Shown in pieces: positions 14,685-24,949 of a stretch of DNA of 64,000 nucleotides. This stretch comes from Cutaneotrichosporon cavernicola (taxonomy: Eukaryota; Basidiomycota; Tremellomycetes; Trichosporonales; Trichosporonaceae). The notes below the pieces were generated by a model. The model was not told the origin of the DNA. It did not search any database and saw only the letters and a program-made list of their open reading frames with translations. The stretch is from assembly GCF_030864355.1 (NCBI RefSeq), contig NC_083400.1, positions 15,001-79,000 of the forward strand, given 5' to 3'. Positions within the stretch are counted from its first letter, which is position 1. Every line of letters begins with the position of its first letter. A program made the translations under genes and the position numbers.

Positions 14685-14788
14685 CGACGAAGACCTGATT
14701 CGAACAGGCGCTCCCAAAGGAAATTGATCGCGGCTCCTACTGGAGGAGACGTTCGAGTCAATCGCGTTAACCACTCCGCCACTTCGCC
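14685..14788 (-). tRNA. tRNA-Ser(CGA) with 23-nt intron
   Basis: The acceptor stem GGCGAAG pairs with CTTCGTC (one G-U), followed by discriminator G. The A box is GTGGCGGAGTGG, the B box GTTCGAATC. The anticodon stem ATTGA pairs with TCAAT around the loop C-T-CGA-A, giving anticodon CGA. A 23-nt intron (14729-14751) interrupts the loop after position 37, the standard eukaryotic site. A long variable arm fits class II tRNA-Ser. CCA is not encoded. Confidence 0.93.
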
Positions 14789-15540
14789 TTGTGCGTTGCC
14801 ATTGTTGGGTCTGTTTAGCTGCCGGGGGCCCGACACAAGCTACAGACCGTTCAAAGGCTGCAGTCTCAGAGGAGGAGACGCAGGCGACGGTTGCAACCTG
14901 TTGCAGGTGGAGGGAAGTGAGATGCAGTCGTGTGAGGTTTCTGATTCCCTGGAAATGTGCGAGTATCTTCATTGTCTACAAGATGGCTTGCCAAAGGCCT
15001 GATCATGGAGGAGGGTGAGAATTGTGGCAAGGCTGGAGCTGCCGAGGCACGCGTCTACAGCACTGTACCGTCCCTAGTCCTCTTCAATCCTCCATCCTGA
15101 ACGACGCTGTGACGCAGCCTAGCGGTAGCCGAGTCACAGGCAACGCATTGTAAAATTGGCTGCGTTTGTGTCAACAACACGCATGCATGGATACAATTAG
15201 GTTACTACTGCGCAATCGCAAAAAAAAGTACAGCACGAACATCGTTCCCTCCAGCCAAGGTCAATCCTCGTTCTCCAATCTTCCACTTTGCGCAAATTAC
15301 ACCGTCCTGTCAAAGTCCCTCAGAGGCACAACCTCCTCCTCCTCCAACCAAAGTGTGGGTATCCTCATCAACCCCAACCATAACCACTGTCGTCGTAGCG
15401 CCCCGCGCCCGACGTCTGCTCGTGATCGACGTCAAAGTGTTCGAGGCCTGGTCGTAATCGCAGCCACCACGCTCCGCTCCTGCTCGTAATCACAACCCAC
15501 GCGCTAAGCGCCTGTTCGTAACCGTGTGACCACCACCGCG
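14789..15540. other. intergenic
   Basis: Contains the upstream flank of the tRNA gene and the 3' flank of the convergent minus-strand transcription factor. No gene or clear repeat seen. Confidence 0.6.
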
Positions 15541-18500
15541 CTAACGGAAGGGGAAGCCGCCCTGCCCCTCGCCCGGCGTGACCTTCATCCAGAAGTCGGG
15601 CGTGAACCCCACCCCGTCGAATGGATTGGCCGGCGGCGCGGCGCCCATAGGTCCGCTGTTACCCGGGTCGAGGCCGAGCCAGTCAAAGGTCGGGAAACCG
15701 AGGTTGTTATCGACGCCCATGCCGATGCTCCCGCGCGGCTGGAGGTTGATGACCTCGCTGACGGGTTGCTCGTGTGGCCGCGGGACACCAGCAGGCGTCG
15801 AGTACGTAAAGCTTATGGGGTTGTGCGGCGCCGCACTCTGCGCCGGGAACCACTGCTCCTCGTTGAGCCACGGTACGCCCTGGTGCGCGGCAGTTTCGAG
15901 GTCCGGTATGTCGCGGCCCTCGCGGCCATTGGTTGTGCGGGTCGGCTCGTGCGTGTCACGAGGGTGTCGCGACTCGCTGTCGGCGGGAGGAAGCGGTAGG
16001 GTACCACCTCCCGCTGGGGAGCTCACGCTTATGTCCAGGTCCGCCATGCTCTTCTTCAGCGCCTTGAGCTGGAGACCGTAGCGCACAGCGGGATGGTCGT
16101 CGTCCGGCGATGCGTCGATTAGGCACTCGCAGAGCTGGTCGATAAGTCCAGATGCCTCGGGCAACTCAGTGCGGCTCATAGCGCCAGAGTACATGGCCTT
16201 GAGCAACACGATCGCTGCGTACGTAAACCACAGCAGGAACCGATTGGGGAGGTAGGGAAGCGCCCCACCCTTGTACATCTTGTCGATGCAGATTCGCAGC
16301 AGCTCCTGGGCCGACATGATCGTCACGTTGATGTAGCGTGCATCAGGCGACGCAGCCGAGCCGCGAGGGAACAGCGACAGCGCAGGCCGGCGTCCACCCT
16401 CATGCAATTTGTACTCCTCTTCGGCACGCATTGCGGCACGCTCGACATGTGCTTGCTGTTTGTCAGCCCATTGTCCGCACGCATAGCTGGGACTCACAAA
16501 GCTGAAGGCGCAGATGTAAAGCTGTGTGTAGTAGAACATGGCTTGCACGGCGTCGTTTAGCGGGAAGAGGCTCCACTTCTTCTCGTGCCAGAGGATGCGG
16601 AAGCCATCAAGCGAGCGTGTCAGCTCGTCAATGTACTTGAAGTACTCGCCGTAGACGACGAGTGATCGCGTGCGCGCAGCGTTAGGGTAGAGGATGTCGT
16701 GCGCATTGCTCATGAGCTGCGTGAGCTCCAGGTACGTCTGGACGAGCGATGCAAAATCCTCCTGAGTTGGCGCGTCAGAGCCAGGCGACGGCGTGGCTTC
16801 GCGCAGAAACGGAAAGTTGCCCGGCGCAGCAGCCGGCCCCGTTTGCGACGACGCTGAGAAGCCCTGGAAGCAGACGTTGGGGCCACGCGACCAGAACGCC
16901 TTGCCCAGACGGAGCGACACATGGCGGTCGAAAAGGTAGCAGTCTGCGAGTCAGCCTTATTCCATCCACCATCTCCGGCTCACACGTCCAGACCAGCCGC
17001 GCGCGTTCGACGTCGTACGTGCGATCGACTTCGGGAATGAGCTTGAGCGCGAGCTGGATGTTAGTCTCTGTCTGCGAGTCTCGCGCTCCACTCGTGCTCA
17101 CCTTGTCGAGACCAAGTCCATAGGCGCAGCGGATGGCCATGCCGATGAGCATCCAGGCTTGGCGGTTCTCGGATGTGTGCACTTCCTCGCCAAAGCCCTG
17201 CGCGTGGGCCGAATTCGTTGCGTCAATAGGCGGATCCCGCGGGATGTTCTCTGCCAGGAGCAAGAGCGCCTCGACAAGACCAACTGTTGGGGGTGCACCC
17301 AGACAGACAATCTCTGAGATCCATCCGCGCATGAGCGACCAACTGCGTTCGTGTACCTCGCGCATTCCATCAGCGCGGTCATGCTTGCTCGCGATGATGA
17401 CCATGGCCGTGACGAGATAGCGTTCGCTGCGCGCAAACTCGGCTAGTTGCTCTGGGGTGCGCGGAATCCGATCAGCTGGGACCATGGGCTGAGGTCAGCG
17501 CAGGGCGCGTGGCAACTCACAAAGAGGTGGTGGTAGTATAAGAAGAATGCCGACGTGAGTCGCGACACCTGTCCCTCGTTGACGATCCCAAGACGGACGA
17601 GGTCAAAGTCCTCGATACGAGCCGCAGCGAGAGGCGCGCGATGAGCAGGCGTGATCGTCCCGCTGTGCTGCGGCCTGTGTCCGGGACTTTGAGCTCCAGA
17701 TGATGGGGGCCGGTTGGCGCTGGCCAGCGCAAGAATGTGGAGCGCGTCGCTCTCGTTCTGGACGTCTGCGACGACGATGCTGCTTGGATCCGATGTATGG
17801 AGCGGCGGATTGAGGTGTAAACGCCTCCGTTTGGTGTCCCCTGGCGCGTGGCTACTGCCGCCATGGTTCGAGCTCCCGACACTCCCAGGCTGGAGATGAG
17901 CGTGCGCGGTCAGTGGACTGGGCCCCGTGGTCGCTGGCGACATCTCGTTGCTCGACACCGAGGGGTGATTGAAGAGGTAGGTGTCGTTCTTTGGTGAGGG
18001 GTTCAGCACGTCCACATGCGGTGGCGCCGGATACGAATGCTGTTGCTGCGGTGCTGGTGGCGGGTGGTCGAACTGTGGTCCGGCTCCGGCGATTGCGGGT
18101 GTCGAGTCGTCCGTCTCGCGCCGCCGCTTGGAGTTGTTGCCGCCGCGTCGCGAGGGGGCAAACACGCACTCGCGCTTCTCGCGACGACAGCGCGAGCAAG
18201 GCGGATCGGACGGTGCATCGATGTCGCCCTGGGTGTTAGTATGACTGGGGAAGATGAGACAATAGCAAGACGAAGGGTGATACAGTCGGGCATCACACTG
18301 GTGCTCCAAGCTGCGACTGGATGAGTGGGGCACTGGATGGGTAGGTCAAAGACCCCCGTCTCCGGTCTCGCAGCGGCGCTCCATCCATCAATCTCCTCCT
18401 CCTACATTTGGAGGCGTGCTCTGCGCGCACGCGCTCCCAGTTGCTGTCGCTCCCTTGGTCAAGAGCGCCTCTCTGACCTTGCCAGCCGCGATGTCACCGC

Positions 18501-18756
18501 ATCGCACCTGCACAAGATTCCTCATCCCCTTGTTCACTCACCAGATCGCATTTGGCTTTGCGCGCGCGGCAATGGAGGCTGACTGTCAACAAACATTTCG
18601 CATGGTGGAGGCGGGTGGGGCATGCGGGAAACAGGTGAGGGACACCAAACTGGTAACGTACCAAGCGCGATAACCGCGCTTCTGCTTTTCTTTTTGGGCA
18701 GCGTCATGGTCATGTTGTAGTTGCTGACTCGAGAAAGTGCTGTCTTCGTCGTTCAT
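15541..18756 (-). CDS. Zn2Cys6 fungal transcription factor
   Basis: Read on the minus strand as exons 18756-18662, 18578-18542, 18228-17521, 17488-16984 and 16943-15541, about 915 residues. A further in-frame 42-nt intron at 16497-16456 (GTGAGT, CTGAC, CAG) is possible and would give 901. The zinc cluster is at residues 32-65: C-LH-C-RARKAK-C, then 12 residues, C-SR-C-RREKRE-C, giving the full six-cysteine pattern. It binds DNA through two zinc ions. A Ser/Pro/His-rich linker follows, with a basic GGNNSKRRRE segment just after the cluster. From about residue 255 (VSRLTSAFFLYYHHLF) through RLVWTYCYLFDRHVSLRLG the sequence matches the fungal-specific middle homology domain. The target genes cannot be told from sequence. 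The start ATG at 18756 is the first in frame before the cluster. Confidence 0.85.
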
Positions 18757-19043
18757 AGTGGATGAGGATGAGGAGCACCAGTGCTCTGATGGAGAGTCCA
18801 GGGTGAGATGGATGTGGGGGAGAGATGGACAAGGGATTGGGATGAGAATGAGAGAGATAGTCTATAGTTCCAAGTTGACCCGCTCTTTTGCCGCCATCCG
18901 CGGTTTCCCCCGTGGGGTTTCTCATACCTACAAACCATACAAACCATACAAACCAAACAACCGTGCACCAGTGGCAGAGGTTTACCAGGTGACAAACACT
19001 GATGCATATAATAGTTGAAGCAAGGTGCGATAGTCGCTGAGCA

Positions 19044-22000
19044 CTACATGATAACACAGTCCTCCTTGACAGACAGTGCGTACATGGCCTTGTCCACAGT
19101 CTTCTCAATCTTCTTCCAGTCGCTTCGTCTTTGAATAAACTCGTAGATGCTGGGAACAAGTCAGCTTCTAATCTACCCTGTACCTGGCCTTGAATTCAAA
19201 ATACTCACTCTTCAGGCCGGAAAGTGCCTCCGTATCGTGTAACGTCGCGAACAATCTGCGCGAGATCCTTGGCGTCCGACACGATGTACACGTGCCCTAG
19301 CATCTTGAGGTTGGCAAAGTCTTCAGTGATGCGCTGCTGCTTGAGAGACGCCACGAAGGCGTGGTAAGTGTTCAAGTCTGCAATCACCTGGAACCCGCCC
19401 TCGAGCGAGATGATCTGTCGCTTCAAGTGGCGCTGGAGAATACTGATGAGTCAGCCATGCCCACATCACGACGACAGTACTCACGATTGCAGACGGATGC
19501 CCACTTCCTGGTAAAACACTTCGAGGACCTCCTTGCTCGTGCTCCCCTTGAGGAGGGTACAGTGCATTTCGAGGCACGCAATGGCTTCACGGCAACCGAT
19601 GGTCGGGCCGAGCTCTTGCGGCACACCAGGTTCGGGATAGTACTCACGCGGACCAGTCTTCACCTGGATGATGTGCTCGACCTGGTTCATGAGGACCTCG
19701 ATACCGGCGTTCAATCCGGATGCAACGGCATCGTCGAGCACACTCTCGAAGCGCTTCTTCTCGCGCATCACCGCGTTCAGGAAGTCGGTCTTGTCGACGT
19801 ACGGTGCAATCTCCTTGTCAAAGTAGACTTGCACCATGCTCTGGATCGTGTCGCCCACGTGCACGAGCTCGAAGAACTGGAGCAACGGCGCGACGCTCGA
19901 CGTCTCCTCATGCTGTGCCGGTTGGTACGTCAACATCTGCTGTGTCGCGCTGGTGTCAGTTGGACGCCGGGTTTTCCAAACTCACATTCTGAAGCCCGGA
20001 GCAATGTGCCGGTCCCCAACGGCCTTGAGCAGGAGGATGAACACCTCCTCGATCGCCTCGACAACTTTGTTGCCAGTCTTGCCGGGGTATTTGGCAAACG
20101 TCTCGGTACGCTTGAGCGACTCGCGGTCCGCGTGGATGAGCTCGAGAGCCGTGTCGATGGAAACGAGAAGCTGAAGGCGCTCGAATTCGTCATCCTTTGC
20201 TGGAGGGTTGGGAGTGGCTGCACCGGAGGGGAGTGGTGTCCCACCTCTGGACGAAGATGCCGTCTCGATACCCGGAACCGACAGGTTGTTGACGCCGTTC
20301 GTCACCCCGAGAATGTCGACCTCGTCCTTCTCCGGCTCGTTCTTGTCGTTCTTCTCCTCGACGTCCCCTTCGGGCACAGGTCCGTCAAAGATGGCCTCGC
20401 CGTGGACCATCTTGCCTTGTGTACCCTTGGAGGTATTTGTGGTTGACGCCGCCCACTTCTGCGGGTTGAGCATGGACAAGCCCTGCACCGCGTGCGAGCC
20501 GCCGGAAACAATGGCATTTACGCCAAACGTGACGGTGCGGGGAACAATGGTGACGGGAAGCAGCAGCACATCCTTGAACCCGGCGAGGACGTTGCGCTTG
20601 ACCTGGTCTGGGTTCTGTGACGTAAGGAATTGCGGCTGATTGCTCGATCCGCGTCGCTTCTTGCCTGCTGAACGCGTGTTTGTGCCGAGCTGCTTGTCCC
20701 AGTCGTTACAGATGCCGTCCAGGGCCGTCTTGATCCACTCGGTCTCGTCCTCGAGGTACTCGTCGATGTGAGGTTCAAACATTGAGAACACAGACTTCTC
20801 AATCACAGAACGCGGGACCTTGGTCTGCTCCTCACCCAGGACCTCCATCGAAACGTCGACGAGTTTCCACGCCTGTACGAAGGAGGCAGCCGACGCGCGG
20901 AGTGACAACTCTGGCGACATGACTCTAGTCTGGCTGAGGAGTGTGCTGATGTACTCGCCGAGTACGTCCATAGCGAGGCGATCGCTGAACGAGTACACGA
21001 CCTTGGCGTCGGCGGGAAACACACGGGCTGCGAGCTCGGCGTCGAGCCGAAACGACTCGAGAACGTGAGCCATGAATGCGTCCATGGGCGTAAAGTCGAG
21101 CTCGCGCACGATCGCAGTGCCGGTCACGTCTGGGACCTTGCTGACGGGTCAGCTGGTTTGCGAGCAACCACTCACATGATGTTTTCTGCCGCGTCCCACT
21201 TGCCCTCCTCGTAGAACACCTCTCGCTTCTCAACCCAAACGCGGCCGCACTCCCACTCTTCACGGGTCCCGCCCCCAGCCTCCCACACCTGCCAGCTCGC
21301 CTGGGCAGCTGAGCGCATTCCCGCTTCGTCTTTGCGGCCGTCCGCCATCTCGAACGCCACAAGACATGTCGAGTCGAATCGGTCGGCAGCGGCCAGGAGT
21401 GCCTGTCGCAGAAAGCCCCAGTCGTGCAAGGGCTGCACTTGTGAGGAGAGAAAGTGGAGGAGGTCGAGCAGCACCTTGCCTTGCTCCTCGAGGCTTGGCA
21501 CCAAGCCGGTAGTGGGGTTGGGCGGGAACAGTAGCGACAGCGTGCTACTTGGTGCACTCGACGTTCGGAGGTGGTGACACAGAGGAGCGAGTTCGGCATG
21601 CCTTTTCCTGTACGCCTGGCAATATGGCCCAGGCCCCGACGTCTGGGCGGCTACAGGTGATGGAGGGGCGACTGCGAAGAAGCCAGTTGCACGCCCAGCG
21701 CCGGGGCGTGATGGGAGAGGTACAGTGTCAAAGTCCAAGAGACTCTTCTCCTGTGTCGCAGGAGGTTTGGTCACCGAGCTAAAATCCCCAAAGTCGACGT
21801 CCTCAAAGGTGTCGCCGGCCTCTCCAAAGTCTCCAAAGTCTCCAAAGTCGTCATCGTTGCCAGGAACGGCTCGTGGACGCGTGACGCTGGTTGTTCGCGG
21901 CTTGCTGAGGCTCTGGCGATTTCGACTCATACTCGTTGTTCTCGCCTTTTCTGGCTGCTCGGGATTGTCTGCAAGTCAGCATTGTACAAAGTGCGGTTGA

Positions 22001-22333
22001 ATCTCACTCACCACTAGAGGGCTCGACACCAAGGACGCGGCACCGTGCCTTCCAGTTGGTCTCATTGCGCGTGATACGAGCCAGCGCACGGTTGGCACGA
22101 GCGAACGCAGGCAGGTCGTGCACGGGGAGGAAACCAGCGATGCGCACGAGAATATCCTCGGGCCACCGGCCGACGCGGGGGCCAGTTCGCCCTGCGCGTG
22201 CGAGTGCTGCTGCGCTGGTGGATGGGCCAGCCTTGTGGGGTTTGAGGACCGAGCCAAAACCTGAGAACATGCCATGGCCCGAGCCCGGGTTGGCTCCTGG
22301 CTTTGACGGAGCGATAGGAGCCCACTTGTCCAT
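19044..22333 (-). CDS. RCY1: recyclin, F-box plus Sec10-like protein
   Basis: Minus-strand exons 22333-22012, 21968-21176, 21140-19986, 19949-19485, 19442-19209 and 19149-19044 join in frame to 1024 residues. An F-box lies at about residues 55-98 (GRWPEDILVRIAGFLPVHDL...NWKARC). An acidic DFGDFGDFGEAGDTF tract follows near residue 130. From about residue 200 to the end the sequence is the helical Sec10-like domain (for example LDFTPMDAFMAHVLESFRLD, EIAPYVDKTDFLNAVMREKK). The last four residues are CVIM, a farnesylation-type CaaX box. In yeast, Rcy1 is an SCF-associated F-box protein that recycles endocytosed membrane proteins at sites of polarised growth and also ends in a CaaX box. The start ATG at 22333 is in a GCCATGG context. 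All five introns are 34-60 nt. Confidence 0.92.
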
Positions 22334-22614
22334 GGCGGAGGATGTCAGCAGTCGTGTTGGAAGAGATGAAACTGAGAGCGATAGTAACAGGATGCGTGTA
22401 CCACTTGTAGACTAACAGCTCAGCCACGTGGAGAAAGCCAATCTATTACGTATTGCTATTTTGTTGCTCGGCTGCTCCAAGTCTGTCTAAAGCGCTCTGC
22501 GGCCCAGAATCTAGGGAACTTGGTTTATCGCAACAACCCATGACGCCCAAGTCAGTCGCCTTCATATCATCCTTTGATTCCAAAACATCCCTGTACATCT
22601 AATTGTCGATTCGT

Positions 22615-23344
22615 TTACTTCTTCTCGACGGCGATAAACTCGACCTCGACAAGGACGTCCTTGGGGAGACGGGCAACCTCAACACACGAGCGCGCAGGCT
22701 TGGTCTCGCCAAAGAACTCGGCGTACAGCGTGTTGAAGTCGATAAAGTCGTTCATGTCCTTGAGGAAGCAAGTCGTCTTGAGAATATGCGCCTTGTCAGT
22801 GCCCGACGCGGCGAGGACAGCCGACATGTTCTTGAGCACCTGGGCCTAGATGTCAGCCTCCGCCCACTTGGATTTAGGAAGCGGAATGTGCAGTAAGCGC
22901 TCGGCAAATGCCGCTCGATTTCCAACCACTTTACTACGACCGACCGACTAGGGTTGCCATCACGGCAGTCGTAATCACAGCGGTCTTCCGTGTGTTTGGT
23001 CTCACGTGTAACGAGAACCACTCACAGTCTGCTCCTTGATGCCACCTTCGACGACCTGCATCGACTTGGGGTCAAGGGGGATCGCGCCCGACGCAAAGAT
23101 CATCTGGAATCAGTGTCTGTCGTGTGAATCAGTCCCCAGACCAAAGCGAGAGTCCTGAACCCCACACCAAGACACTCACGCCGTTGTGCTTGACAGCCTA
23201 CGAGTCAGCGATCTGAAGAGAGATATTAGGAGCTACTCACCTGGACGTAGGGGCCGATGGCAGCCGGGGCGTCTGTCAATCAGTTTAAGAGGTCGGCCAG
23301 GGTAGCTCACGCTCGGTGCTGACGACGGTGTAAGGGGCAGCCAT
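22615..23344 (-). CDS. RidA (YjgF/YER057c) family enamine/imine deaminase
   Basis: Minus-strand exons 23344-23311, 23272-23241, 23197-23180, 23103-23026 and 22845-22615 give 130 residues, the usual family length. Members hydrolyse reactive 2-aminoacrylate-type enamines made by PLP enzymes such as threonine dehydratase, in cytosol or mitochondria. Signatures: HAPAAIGPYVQA near the start, MIFASGAIPLDP, KTTCFLKDMNDF, the substrate-binding arginine in PARSCVEVARLP, and VEVEFIAVEKK at the C-terminus. There is no obvious mitochondrial presequence, so the cytosolic Hmf1-type is more likely. Exon 3 is only 18 nt. Introns 1-3 are 38, 43 and 76 nt and intron 4 is 180 nt. Confidence 0.93.
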
Positions 23345-23729
23345 TTTGGAGGAAGTGTGTAAGGTTCGGAAGCTGAGTGTGAGACGAGTGGTAGCAAAGA
23401 GAGAACGAGTAATCATGAGTGGGATTGCCTAGCGCGTCTGACAAACTAGGATTCACTGGTACCCCTATTTATCATATTGGAATGTGGTTGGGTGACGTAG
23501 CAGACAGACGAATGTGGGCCCACATGGCATATTTGATCCCGCTGACTCAACTTGCAAGTGACGTTTTGTCGGTCAAAGCTGGGAATTGCACTTGCGCTCG
23601 CGGCACTCCGTTCCCAACTCGCCGCTTGTCGCTCGCCGTCAATTTCCTCTTGCTCACCATCACAACCTCCACTCCACCAATATCAACCACAGCCTGACCC
23701 CGACGTCACTCCCATAGTTTATCTTCACC
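23345..23729. promoter_or_regulatory. divergent promoter region
   Basis: These 385 bases separate the RidA gene (minus) from the mitochondrial-type gene (plus), so both must take upstream signals from here. A short TATTTATCAT motif lies near 23465. No defined activator site is recognised. Confidence 0.5.
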
Positions 23730-24533
23730 ATGGCACTCCGCGCCCTCGACATTGGGCGAGCATCAGGTCGCCTCCTTATAAACTCACGTTTCAACCACTC
23801 CGTCCTTCCTCACCGCATGCTTCCCCGCACACTTCCCCGAACTCTTTCTTCCGCGTACTCAACGGGGCCGTCAAGGACATACGCTGCCCTCCGCCAGCTG
23901 CACTACTCTGCACCAACCGCCCGTGCGCCCGTCCCCAATCCCCAATCACCCCTTGTTCCAGGCCGCGGTACCGGGACAAACGCGACTAGCGGGAGTAGTG
24001 GCGATGGCAAGAAGAAGAATCCGCATTACGGACTGTGGTATGGCGAGTTGTTTCCTGGTGAGTACTGCGTCCTGCGTCCTAAAATGGTTGTCGTGTCCGC
24101 GGATCGTCAAGCGGCGTCCAACTAGATGCCTGTTGCGTGACTGGGAGATGGTGTGCTTGTCGTTCCTACTCAAGCTGGCACGCTCAATGTTACCAAAGGA
24201 TATGCCGGCCGGCTCCAATCGATTCTTCTACACATACTGACGTCAGGAGCCATGATGCCAATCTTCCTTCTAGCAACGGCAATCTTCCTGTCCCTCTCGC
24301 TGCTCCGCACGCACTTGAGTAACAATCGTGCTCTCGTCGAGAGCGCCGAGCGCATCCAGCAGCTCGAGATCCAGCTTGCGCGGTTACGTGCCGAGGCCAA
24401 GCGCCGCCAGGAACGTGCAAGGAGAGAGCGCGAGCGAATCCTGCCGATTGTGGTGGAGCGTGTGCTGCAGCGTGTGGGGGCGATGAACCCAGAGGAGGAA
24501 GTCGAGGTCGAGGAGGAGGTGCTGCTGGTCTAG
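23730..24533 (+). CDS. mitochondrial single-pass coiled-coil protein, unknown
   Basis: Exons 23730-24057 and 24148-24533 (intron with GTGAGT and branch CGTGACT) give 237 residues. The first 60 residues are rich in Arg, Leu, Ser and His and lack acidic residues (MALRALDIGRASGRLL, RTLPRTLSSAYSTGPSR), a likely mitochondrial presequence. The middle KNPHYGLWYGELFPDG motif looks conserved. One membrane segment follows (GAMMPIFLLATAIFLSLSLL), then a highly charged helix (VESAERIQQLEIQLARLRAE to RRERERI) likely to form a coiled coil, and an acidic tail EEEVEVEEEVLLV. I do not recognise the family. The start has a good CACCATGG context. Confidence 0.8.
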
Positions 24534-24949
24534 CTCTTTTTCTCCCCCTCTATAGTGACTGTCAAGCAGTGTGCAGCATGGCAAGATGCATGAGTGGCAT
24601 GCGCGGCCGCAAGGATCAGATTGACAAGATTGCACCTGTGTAGTGGTAGGATGAGCATGAGCTCACTCGGCTTGCTTGGAGACTTGAGAGGTATATGATG
24701 ATGATGCATTCCATCTAGTCTGCTCGTCGCGAGCTATGAGCTGCGAGCTGCGAGCTGCGAGGAGAACCAGCTACAATTTGCTGTTGACTGCTGTTGACTG
24801 CTTAATGTAATGTAGCTATGACGCTATGATTGTGATCTAATAAAGGTAAAGAGTCCCCTCCACATTACATTAGATGAGTGAATGTCAGACATTAATCGTC
24901 ACTCAGTATTGTACTCTTTCTCAACAATCTCAATCAACATCTCAACACC
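24534..24949. other. intergenic
   Basis: 3' flank of the mitochondrial-type gene and 5' flank of the next plus-strand gene. GAGCTGCGAGCT and GACTGCTGTT short duplications occur at about 24736-24800. No gene seen. Confidence 0.6.

Noticed and set aside
19361..20446. 361-codon plus-strand open frame
   Set aside because: It is antisense to RCY1, whose exons and splice sites on the minus strand are well supported.
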